From DATIJJ01 sp039936115 (GTDB lineage Bacteria; Pseudomonadota; Gammaproteobacteria; DSM-16500), in contig JBDTIZ010000006.1 in assembly GCA_039936115.1 (NCBI GenBank), positions 1-10,586 of the forward strand: a stretch of 10,586 nucleotides of DNA, written 5' to 3'. This document shows, one piece after another, positions 1 to 7,142 of the stretch. How positions within the stretch are numbered: the first letter of the stretch is position 1; every line of letters starts with the position of its first letter. The notes under the pieces were generated by a model. The model did not search any database, was not told the origin of the DNA, and saw only the letters and a program-made list of their open reading frames with translations. Position numbers and translations under genes: made by a program.

Positions 1-86
1 GACAAGCCGCGGTACGACGGCAGAGACGAATCACCACACCCAGAAGAATGAACTTTCTTCCACGCGCCGTCGTACCGCGGCTTGTC
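1..86. repeat. GC-rich long inverted repeat (palindromic intergenic element), possibly cut by the window edge
   Basis: Bases 1-21 (starting GACAAGCCGCGG) are the exact reverse complement of bases 66-86, giving a 21-bp perfect stem. Inside the 44-base loop is a smaller stem: GAAGAA at 43-48 pairs with TTCTTC at 55-60. The element is far richer in G and C than its surroundings and lies outside any gene. The right arm continues as CGCGGTATCCAG, so the left arm may continue beyond base 1 and the true element may be longer. The style, with CCGCGG cores around a CTTGT/ACAAG centre, resembles dispersed palindromic repeats of intracellular bacteria such as those of Rickettsiales and some Legionellales. 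That family assignment is from memory and unverified. Two head-to-head repeat copies or a small non-autonomous element are both possible. Confidence 0.8.
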
Positions 87-93
87 CGCGGTA
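73..93. repeat. Nested hairpin TACCGCGG-CTTGT-CCGCGGTA
   Basis: TACCGCGG at 73-80 pairs perfectly with CCGCGGTA at 86-93 around the 5-base loop CTTGT. It overlaps the right arm of the larger inverted repeat, so the two folds are mutually exclusive. A related GC-rich patch, GTCGCGGGAATGACA, follows at about 136-150 and may be the degenerate far end of the same repeat unit. Confidence 0.75.
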
Positions 94-170
94 TCCAGTC
101 AACTTGGCGTCTGTTTTGATTTGTAAAAAAGAAAAGTCGCGGGAATGACAGGTCTTTTTACGTATTGGCA

Positions 171-195
171 TGACAACTCTTTCTTCCAATTGTCA
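171..195. repeat. Small inverted repeat TGACAA...TTGTCA in the left intergenic region
   Basis: TGACAA (171-176) and TTGTCA (190-195) form a 6-bp perfect inverted repeat around a pyrimidine-rich 13-base loop. A second weak stem, GCTTA/TAAGC (207-211 with 220-224), lies just after it. Neither has a proper T-tract for terminating the minus-strand gene that ends at 286, so they are only possible 3' structures. Nothing coding is seen in 94-285. Confidence 0.35.
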
Positions 196-285
196 GCAAA
201 CCCTAAGCTTAATAAAACATAAGCCAAGTTTTTCCATAGAATTTTTCTTTGTATTTTCGTAAAGAATAATTATAAATTCAGACAA

Positions 286-861
286 TTAATTCATCGATAC
301 AAGTTCTTTTATTGTAAGAACCTTAGCAATTCGTGATAGCTGTTTCATTGATAATTGATGCTCTTCTTCATTAGCTGCAGCACAAGCATCTTCCAAGACA
401 ATGATTTCATAATCACGGTCATGGCCATCACGTGCAGCCGCCTGTATAGCCCAAGTACTGCTTACACCACAGAGAATCAGGCGCTGGATATTATTAGCAC
501 TTAAGACTGCATCTAGATTAGTAGCATAAAAAGGGCTTACCCGCGATTTAACAATTATACGATCAGTAGAACTTATCTCCAATTGCGGATGAAATTCAGT
601 TCCCCATGTATTTAGCTTTAAGGCCTGAAGTTGGTTAGCTTTTCCAAAGATAGGAGAGTTTTTGGGTTGTTCTAAGTAATGTTCAGAAAATCCCACTTTT
701 ACCAATATCACAAGCCAATGATTTTTTCTTGCTGTTTGCAAAGCAACATTGGCATTTTGTATAACATGGCGTTCTTCAACATGTGCTGCGCAGGATGGAA
801 TTTTACCGTCTTTTGAAACAATATCATTAACAAAATCAAGTGCAATTATAGCCGTATTCAT
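286..861 (-). CDS. Isochorismatase/cysteine-hydrolase-family protein lacking the catalytic cysteine
   Basis: This 191-residue protein has the length and plan of the isochorismatase-like hydrolase superfamily (nicotinamidase, YcaC, EntB N-domain). The N-terminal strand IIALDFVND supplies the family Asp (D9), and VKSRVSPFY supplies the family Lys (K105). The signature region GVSSTWAIQAAARDG (132-146) aligns with the usual G-V-x-T-x-x-C-V-x-x-T-A-x-D motif, but the nucleophile position is Ala138 (codon GCT). Amidases of this fold need that Cys. True isochorismatases such as EntB and PhzD work without it, and other Cys-less subfamilies exist. It may therefore be a non-thiol hydrolase or a non-catalytic homologue, and its substrate cannot be told. 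No signal peptide is seen, so a cytoplasmic location is likely. The ATG start is supported by AGGAG five bases upstream. It lies 165 bp from the next minus-strand gene, so it is probably transcribed separately. Confidence 0.9.
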   Translation of the reverse strand: MNTAIIALDFVNDIVSKDGKIPSCAAHVEERHVIQNANVALQTARKNHWLVILVKVGFSEHYLEQPKNSPIFGKANQLQALKLNTWGTEFHPQLEISSTDRIIVKSRVSPFYATNLDAVLSANNIQRLILCGVSSTWAIQAAARDGHDRDYEIIVLEDACAAANEEEHQLSMKQLSRIAKVLTIKELVSMN

Positions 862-1026
862 TGTAACTCCTAAGCCGTTTTTAATTACAGTGATTATTCT
901 ATATTAACTTGCTGATCCAAAGATATCGTTTGTCTATTTTAGAAAGTGATAAATTGAGACGAATAGCAGCCTATTTACCGCGGAGAAAAATATTCCTGCT
1001 GCAGAATTAAATCACAGACGGTTTTT

Positions 1027-2115
1027 TTATTGAATTAAACAATTCGGTACCGGATTATCATAATAAACTTGAATATGATGATTAGAACCGCTAGTAAAAT
1101 TCAAACTGCCTTGGCACCAAACTTGATTGCCATTTGAAGTAAGCAATACCAACACACCATCGTTATTTTTTAATGTATTAACAATTTCACTATTGTTAGT
1201 ACTATAAGTCACATCACTGCCTGATTGTCCTTTAGCGGTGAGAACTGGAAAAGGATAGTAATTCGCTTTATTCGCTGTGACTAAAGTAATTGTAATAGGA
1301 TGATTTGGATCATTATTTGTTAACTCCAGTTTCACATCCGTACCACTAGCGCCCGCTGATGGTTGGATACCAAACACTTTATCAACGGCTCCTAAAATTG
1401 AATTCGATTCCAAGACAGGTTTGTCAAATCGCAACGCCCAAAACATGACGCCCGCCAAATTTTTATCTAATGCATAATTTGCTTTTACTGTAGCAGAGTC
1501 TGGATTATCGTACGACACAAATATTTTTTGCGTTGATTGATACGCATAAACACCAGAGGTTTTACCACTAACAGAAACAGGTATTGCTTGATATTGTTGA
1601 TCAACTAAATTTTTATATTGAATCATGTCACCACAAACATTTCCTACATTGAGATTAGTACAACAATTTGAATCATCAAGATCCCCTTTCACTGCTTGCG
1701 TAAACACTTGACCCAAACCGCTAACCTGAACATTGCCTACCGCACGTCCGTACATAGGCAATCCTAAAATAATTTTTTCATTAGGTATGCCGACGCCGTT
1801 CAGTGCTTCAATTGCGCTTTGATCACTATAATCAGCGTGATCAGAAAACAGTGCGGATTGTAATGCTGTAAAAGGATTACTTTTATCAAACGATCCATGC
1901 ATGTCGTAACCCATCACACTAATATAAGTTACATTTTTCGCAAGCTGCTGACAGTTGTCCTGACCAAAATTTCGGATATTTGCTGGATTAGCAATAATCG
2001 CTGTTGGGTTTTGACGTTATTTGCGAAAATAGAAGACGCGGCCACCTGATGTCAGCATGGATAGCACTAACACTGAGATTGCTTTTTTATAGGTTGAAAA
2101 TGCTTGTTTAATCAC
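1027..2115 (-). pseudogene. Degraded secreted GH18 chitinase: signal peptide plus C-terminal half, catalytic middle lost
   Basis: Read from 2115 leftward, a GTG preceded by GAGG at 8-base spacing opens a typical Sec signal peptide (basic MIKQAFSTYKKA, then hydrophobic ISVLVLSMLTSG). That frame stops at TAA 2017-2019. Dropping one G near 2043 would give the more natural continuation AASSIFANN, with a plausible cleavage site after IFA, so a 1-base frameshift is inferred. Just after the stop, the original frame resumes with GH18 sequence: NVTYISVMGYDMHG (beta-6 MxYD motif), IILGLPMYGR (beta-7) and GVMFWALRFD (beta-8 region). A C-terminal beta-rich extension of about 110 residues ends at 1027. 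The catalytic DGxDxDxE strand and everything before beta-6 is absent, probably some 200 residues by comparison with Serratia ChiA-type enzymes. A downstream reading frame can open at GTG 1917, but that codon lies inside the beta-6 strand and cannot give an active chitinase. Confidence 0.85.
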
Positions 2116-2144
2116 CGGGATAGCCTCGTTATTTTAAGTACGCA

Positions 2145-2174
2145 TTTATCATTTATTGATATAGTTATTGTTAA
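2145..2174 (-). promoter_or_regulatory. Candidate sigma-70 promoter of the chitinase remnant
   Basis: On the minus strand TTAACA (2174-2169) is followed after 18 bases by GATAAA (2150-2145), about 30 bases upstream of the GTG start and its GAGG ribosome-binding site. The -35 matches consensus at 5 of 6 positions and the -10 at 4 of 6. The region is AT-rich, so chance matches are easy. Confidence 0.35.
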
Positions 2175-2208
2175 GTGATCGTATTTTAAGCAATTAGGGA
2201 CGAACTAA

Positions 2209-2230
2209 CCACTGTCATTTCTGACAGTGG
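2209..2230. repeat. Perfect palindrome CCACTGTCA-TTTC-TGACAGTGG between divergent genes
   Basis: Nine-base arms at 2209-2217 and 2222-2230 pair perfectly around TTTC. No T-tract follows on either strand, so it does not look like an intrinsic terminator. It lies between the two divergent promoter candidates, about 75 bp upstream of the plus-strand -35. An operator or a small intergenic repeat would both fit, and no known regulator site is recognised. Confidence 0.6.
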
Positions 2231-2304
2231 GTGCGCTGAATATTAAGGGAATGGCCCTGTTATTTCACACAACCCCGCCTGATCTTTATCATGTTTACAA
2301 TTTA

Positions 2305-2333
2305 TTGAAATAAACCTGGATTGCGCATATTAT
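2305..2333 (+). promoter_or_regulatory. Sigma-70 promoter of the ankyrin/TPR gene
   Basis: TTGAAA (2305-2310) and TATTAT (2328-2333) are separated by the ideal 17 bases. Transcription would start near 2340, giving a leader of under 30 nt before the ATG at 2367. This is the best promoter match in the window. No regulator box is recognised beside it. Confidence 0.65.
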
Positions 2334-2366
2334 AGCCATCAAATTCAAGCAGGGTTAAAAATAGAC

Positions 2367-5300
2367 ATGCAAAGACAAGACGAAAACAAAAAAGAGCACA
2401 TTAAGGCGGCGTCAACTCGAGACGAAATGGAAAAACAGTTACTTACATTAATAAAGACCCATCCCAAGCCCGCCGATCTAGTAGGTTTACTAGGAATAAA
2501 TAGCATGAAGCAAATTCAGGCTACATTAACACAAAGCAAAACGGAGACAGCACATGAAGTCAAAGACCTTCACACACAAGTAGATCAACCAGATTGTTTT
2601 AGTACGTTGGTACGTCTCAAATTAATTAACGCTAACTATACCCAAGAAAATTTTATTAACGAGCTAGCCAAAGCTGCTAACGCTAATAGTGAGAAAAAGA
2701 ATGATGACGTGGCACGCGATTATTATCAATATGCCATTTTAGCTAATATTATAAAATTCAAAATAGGTCGCATTGGCTATCTCAGTTTACCTACGGATGC
2801 TATTCTTAAAGATCCAAAACTGTTGAATGAATTCCTTAGAAAAGCACTCTGTGTTTTACCAGTCACTTATCATAAACAACACATTACTTTTGCTTTTTTA
2901 AATCTTTTACTGCAAAGCACAAAACATTTCGTATTGATGTATGCAAACCAATCCTACTATGCGCCACTTATATATACTCAATTTTTTCATAGCGTCACCG
3001 CATTTTTAGATGCCGCTCGATTTTGGTCTACAGTGCTACCAAAAGAGATCAGATTACATTTCAACAAATCATTACATGCATTTGAACTGGAATTCGAATT
3101 TTTACTTGCAGTTAATAAATTAGATCCACAACATTTACGAAATATTTTACAAAAAAACCCAAGCTTAGTGCATACTAAAAGTATGAATCATGCGTCAATG
3201 TCTCTGTTAGCGACAATTACATTTGATGCACTAGACATAATTGAAGTGCTTGTTGAGTTTGGTATCGATGTAAATGAACTATTGCCTTCAGCAAAAAATC
3301 AAATTACTCCTTTAACTTTAGCTTGCACCTTACAAAGAACCAACATAGTACGCTACTTATTAGAAAATGGTGCTAAAGTAAATAATCTTAATGCACAAGG
3401 TCAAACAGCATTAGAAGAATTTATACTTAAAATAGCAGACGATATACGGTCAGGACTTTATAACCGTTCAATTCAAGCAGAACGTATAAAAGAATCAGAT
3501 AGAGCTATTCTCATGCTGTTACTTAAAGCAGACGCGAACTATCATACAGGTATGCTCCAAGCACTATTAGTCATGAAGCGGCCAGATTTGTTGTTTATTT
3601 TTAAAAAGCATGTTCGTCAACTCGATAAAAAGGATTCAAGGTTAATAACGAAAACAATTAGTGAATCAGATTTTAATCCTGAAGATTTTGACGAAGAATC
3701 TAAAGCCGTGGTAACCGCGGCGCCGAAAAGCAAAATACAAGTTAACCGTGAATTAATAGCGGAAGCGCGTTATCGCGGATTAGAGTTATTAAAAGCCCAA
3801 AAATACAGTGAATCGGAACAAGCTTTTACAAAAGCAGCGCAATTACAAGGTAAAGTACTTGCGAGAAATCCTTTGGCGGTATTTCAGTGGATTCCAACTA
3901 TAGATCAACTCATGTTTTTTCGTGCCAGCATAGAAGGGGATATTGCTCAGGCATTAAAAGTATGGCGCAGCTTGCCGAACGATAAAAGAAATAGCGTAGT
4001 GCGAATGCAAATGCCCGATGGCACTACCCCCCTCATGGTGACTAGCGATTTTAAATTTTTTCAATTCTTGATTGAAGAATGTAGAGTAGGACTGATTTAT
4101 CGTGATGAGCGCGATCAAACTTTTTTACATCATCACGCAACCAAAGCTCATCTGGATATACTAGGCTTGCTTTCCAGTAAAAGAAAGCCTGATTTAAAAA
4201 AAGTTTTGAATTATCAGGATATAGATGGAAATACTGCATTGCATTTAGTCGCTTCAAAATCTGAGTTCGCTAAGTTCGCAGAAGCATTAATCAGCTTAGG
4301 AATTCATCTTTCGTTAAAAAATTCTCAAGGAGAAACTGCATTTGATATTGCAGTAAGAAACAAGAATGAAGGTGTAATACAAGCGATTCACGATGTAGAT
4401 ATCGTTCCTAGCGTAAAAGAAGACGCGGATGAAGAAAAATTCGAAGATCAATCATTTGATCAGGAACCACGTGCGCTCACTTTTATTGACAAAGGATTTA
4501 AAGAAATAATCGACGGCAAATACTTAGCTAATAATGATTTCATGAAGCTGGTCGCCAAAATGATTCCAGTTGAGGCCGTGCTGCGCAAACAACATGAAAA
4601 ACATCAAACTATTCGATCCGGATTGCGTCTCGCTAATTTCTTGCGTTTATCTAAAAAAATAACAGATGAGCGTGATATTTTAGATAAGTTAGTGGCGACA
4701 TACTCCGATAATTTAAAGGTCAAAATGGCATCTGGCTTGAATCATTTAAGACTAGGTAATCTTGAAAAAGCAGAACAAGAACTTGATTATGCTTATGGTC
4801 TAGCTGTCGATCAAAAAGAGATACGGCTTGGCTCAAAGATTGGAAGCGCTCTTTATAAAATTTATAGAATAGGACATCGCACGGATGAAGCTTACGCATT
4901 ATTAGAAGCCGCCATAAGTAACAAAACTGCAGATGTATTTCTACAATTAAAATGGCTTGCTATGAATAACAAGCAATATGGATATCATAAAAGCCTGATT
5001 CTTAATCAATATAGAAAATTATTACAGCAGCACACAACGAGTTCTGCGATTATTATACGTGATCGTGCTTGGTATTATATTAAATGCGCGGATTATCAAA
5101 CTGCGCTGACTGAGTTCAAAAGCTTAGAGAAAATCAACCCAATCGAGTATTTAAAAGGTGCTGCCGTTTGCTATGAAGCACTTAGTAATCATGATGAGGC
5201 GAGCTTTTGCTATAAAGTGTTGCAAACGGATTATGCAGATATTTTTATTGGTCGATTACGTGCCGCAATGTACTTTAGCAAGCAGAAAGATTTATCATTG

Positions 5301-6875
5301 GAAGTTAAAATCGAGCACTTTGAAAAATTAATCAAAGACTTTCCTTCTTATGAAGATGCAAACTTAGCTTTTGCTGTATTTCAAAGTAAACAACAAAATA
5401 CTCGTGAAGCAACAATTCAATTTGAACGGAGCTGTCAACGTTTTCCATTGCGTGTGCGTTGTCATCTCGAATTCATTAATTATTATCTTGTCCACGGGCA
5501 ACATGATAATGCAATTGATTTATCCAATAGTATTATTGAGAATATGGCTGATTATCCCGAGGTGCATCTCGCAAGTGTCCGTTCATACTTAAGTGCAAAG
5601 AAGTACGATAAAGCGATGCAAGCCGCTGATAATTTCAAGAGTAAACATTACAAAGATACTGTTTTGCATGCTAAGACTTTACGCTCAATCAATGAATTGC
5701 TAAAAGTACACCGTGCAGGACCTGTGGCGGTGAACCTTGATCTAGCGACTGATGCAGTTGAAGTTGAAGCTAAAGATGTTGCTCTTCCATCTCAGCAGAT
5801 AGCTAATAAAGATTTCCCCCCGTTTGCGGAAGAAAAACATTTAGCAATAGAGAGTGACATGACTTTTTCACAAACTAATGCAACGCCGGACAATAAATCA
5901 TCGCTGATTGTTCCATCCAATCACCCATCATCAGAAATCCATGCTTCGCCACAACAACACATTAGATTAAGCGCAGATTTAGGTGCCTTATTGATGTCAT
6001 TTTATCAAGCTGGGTTTTTGTCTGCGATTGATGGGCGCAGTACCCTGGAGTTGCAGTTGCTACCACACAGGATGGATACTGATTGTGTATTACAAAATGT
6101 TTATTCCAATGCGACGCCTGAAGCTTTAACCATATCTGGTGCTTTACACTTAGCAGATAATAAATGGCAAGTGATATTTAATAAAACGATAATCCACTTC
6201 CATCTTTATCCTGAGTTGCATGACCAAAAAGCATTAAATGATAAAGCAGCGATGAGCTCACTATTTTCAATATTTACGATTGTCGCCGATCATACTGGTA
6301 AACTCTATAGTGGAGAAAAAGCAAAGGTTGCTCAACAGAGTGCCAAACTCTCATTTCGCATTAAACCTGATGAGCATAGAAAAAATGTCGACAATTTTTT
6401 TCTCAAACGGCCAATCAATTTATTAATTGCTGTTTTTGACTCTGTTAATTATCGACTTAAAATTGATGATCAAGTTAAACAAGAATTTAAAACTTTCGTC
6501 AGCACAATTATAGGCAGCACTGATACTGATTCAACTGCTCCGCAAAGAACAAAGCTATCTTTTCATGAATTATATGAATTTCTTTGCTATTATTTTACGA
6601 ATCCAGAAAAAACTGCCGACTTATGTGAAGCGTTGGTCAAATATAATTTAGATCAATTGATTGTCCCAGGAAATGTTTCTATTCATGAGTGGGTGATTTT
6701 GATGTTGCGCACTCAAAAAACAAATGGCCAAACTTCTCTTGATAGACTTTATTTCTATATGGCGATTTATCAAAACTACGAGAATTATGGAAAGCATGAT
6801 TTCCTTAGTAAAATTGAAGCAAGCCTGTGTCGTTTTGGGCTTGCGCCAAACGCATTTGATTTATGGAAACTGTAA
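2367..6875 (+). CDS. Very large ankyrin-repeat/TPR protein, candidate secreted effector
   Basis: This 1502-residue protein has no signal peptide and no clear membrane segment. Residues 1-245 are helical and unrecognised. A first ankyrin block spans about 248-360 (ITPLTLACTLQRTNIVRYLLENGAKVN is the clearest repeat, split here as ITPLTLACTLQ and VRYLLENGAKVN). A TPR-like helix pair sits at about 462-496 (LLKAQKYSESEQAFTKAAQL). A second ankyrin block covers about 549-675 (DGNTALHLVASKSEF, then EALISLGIHLSLKNSQG). An acidic linker (about 680-700) leads into a long TPR-like solenoid at about 715-1110 (for example GLNHLRLGNLEKAEQEL and YYIKCADYQTALTEF). A polar Ser/Pro-rich linker (about 1130-1195) precedes a 300-residue C-terminal domain I do not recognise. 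Such scaffolds bind proteins. In Legionellales, ankyrin proteins are often Dot/Icm effectors, but no secretion signal is diagnostic here. The ATG start has only a weak, distant AGGG at 12 bases. The next in-frame Met is residue 21, with no better site. Confidence 0.9.
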   Translation: MQRQDENKKEHIKAASTRDEMEKQLLTLIKTHPKPADLVGLLGINSMKQIQATLTQSKTETAHEVKDLHTQVDQPDCFSTLVRLKLINANYTQENFINELAKAANANSEKKNDDVARDYYQYAILANIIKFKIGRIGYLSLPTDAILKDPKLLNEFLRKALCVLPVTYHKQHITFAFLNLLLQSTKHFVLMYANQSYYAPLIYTQFFHSVTAFLDAARFWSTVLPKEIRLHFNKSLHAFELEFEFLLAVNKLDPQHLRNILQKNPSLVHTKSMNHASMSLLATITFDALDIIEVLVEFGIDVNELLPSAKNQITPLTLACTLQRTNIVRYLLENGAKVNNLNAQGQTALEEFILKIADDIRSGLYNRSIQAERIKESDRAILMLLLKADANYHTGMLQALLVMKRPDLLFIFKKHVRQLDKKDSRLITKTISESDFNPEDFDEESKAVVTAAPKSKIQVNRELIAEARYRGLELLKAQKYSESEQAFTKAAQLQGKVLARNPLAVFQWIPTIDQLMFFRASIEGDIAQALKVWRSLPNDKRNSVVRMQMPDGTTPLMVTSDFKFFQFLIEECRVGLIYRDERDQTFLHHHATKAHLDILGLLSSKRKPDLKKVLNYQDIDGNTALHLVASKSEFAKFAEALISLGIHLSLKNSQGETAFDIAVRNKNEGVIQAIHDVDIVPSVKEDADEEKFEDQSFDQEPRALTFIDKGFKEIIDGKYLANNDFMKLVAKMIPVEAVLRKQHEKHQTIRSGLRLANFLRLSKKITDERDILDKLVATYSDNLKVKMASGLNHLRLGNLEKAEQELDYAYGLAVDQKEIRLGSKIGSALYKIYRIGHRTDEAYALLEAAISNKTADVFLQLKWLAMNNKQYGYHKSLILNQYRKLLQQHTTSSAIIIRDRAWYYIKCADYQTALTEFKSLEKINPIEYLKGAAVCYEALSNHDEASFCYKVLQTDYADIFIGRLRAAMYFSKQKDLSLEVKIEHFEKLIKDFPSYEDANLAFAVFQSKQQNTREATIQFERSCQRFPLRVRCHLEFINYYLVHGQHDNAIDLSNSIIENMADYPEVHLASVRSYLSAKKYDKAMQAADNFKSKHYKDTVLHAKTLRSINELLKVHRAGPVAVNLDLATDAVEVEAKDVALPSQQIANKDFPPFAEEKHLAIESDMTFSQTNATPDNKSSLIVPSNHPSSEIHASPQQHIRLSADLGALLMSFYQAGFLSAIDGRSTLELQLLPHRMDTDCVLQNVYSNATPEALTISGALHLADNKWQVIFNKTIIHFHLYPELHDQKALNDKAAMSSLFSIFTIVADHTGKLYSGEKAKVAQQSAKLSFRIKPDEHRKNVDNFFLKRPINLLIAVFDSVNYRLKIDDQVKQEFKTFVSTIIGSTDTDSTAPQRTKLSFHELYEFLCYYFTNPEKTADLCEALVKYNLDQLIVPGNVSIHEWVILMLRTQKTNGQTSLDRLYFYMAIYQNYENYGKHDFLSKIEASLCRFGLAPNAFDLWKL

Positions 6876-6914
6876 GATGAAATTATTTTCTATAGCTTGA
6901 AATTGCAACAATAC

Positions 6915-6943
6915 TTACGAGCGGTAGAGATATCTGTTACAAT
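6915..6943 (+). promoter_or_regulatory. Candidate distal promoter upstream of the 410-residue gene
   Basis: TTACGA (6915-6920), a 17-base spacer and TACAAT (6938-6943) form a moderate sigma-70 match in the 267-bp gap after the ankyrin/TPR gene. It would give a leader of about 190 nt. Small stems CTGTT/AACAG (6934-6938 with 6945-6949) and TTCCG/CGGAA (6978-6982 with 6988-6992) fall at or just downstream of it. No convincing terminator for the upstream gene is seen, so readthrough remains possible. Confidence 0.35.
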
Positions 6944-7090
6944 AAACAGCAGTTTAAACCCGCAGACAAGTCAATTCTTCCGGCCATCGGAAAATAGAAA
7001 TGCAATAAATACACCAGTGTTGCAACCTAATCAAGTGAGCAATTCTAGTGATTTACTTTTAATGCGATGAAGGGAAAGTAATAATAAAGA

Positions 7091-7120
7091 TGGACTCATA
7101 CCGCACGGAACGCTTATAAC
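7091..7120 (+). promoter_or_regulatory. Candidate proximal promoter of the 410-residue gene
   Basis: TGGACT (7091-7096) and TATAAC (7115-7120) are 18 bases apart. Transcription would begin near 7127, a few bases before the GGAG ribosome-binding site at 7132-7135. It is an alternative to the distal candidate, and the sequence alone does not decide between them. Confidence 0.35.
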
Positions 7121-7142
7121 AATTTATACGTGGAGAAAATTA

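Noticed and set aside
1027..1917. A 296-residue chitinase-like CDS starting at GTG 1917 as a functional gene
   Set aside because: The start lies inside a conserved beta-strand, GH18 homology continues upstream in frame to just after the TAA at 2017-2019, and a separate signal peptide with ribosome-binding site lies further upstream. It is better treated as part of one pseudogene.
2170..2192. TTAAG...TTAAG pair as a PmrA-type regulatory box
   Set aside because: The two TTAA cores start 15 bases apart rather than the 11 expected for PmrA sites, so it is most likely chance in AT-rich DNA.
4051..4257. Minus-strand open frame inside the ankyrin/TPR gene
   Set aside because: It lies wholly within a well-supported gene with clear repeats, has no recognisable product, and is a shadow frame.
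5371..5592. Plus-strand open frame in another phase of the ankyrin/TPR gene
   Set aside because: Overlaps the TPR region completely and encodes hydrophobic, unpatterned sequence; no ribosome-binding site of note.
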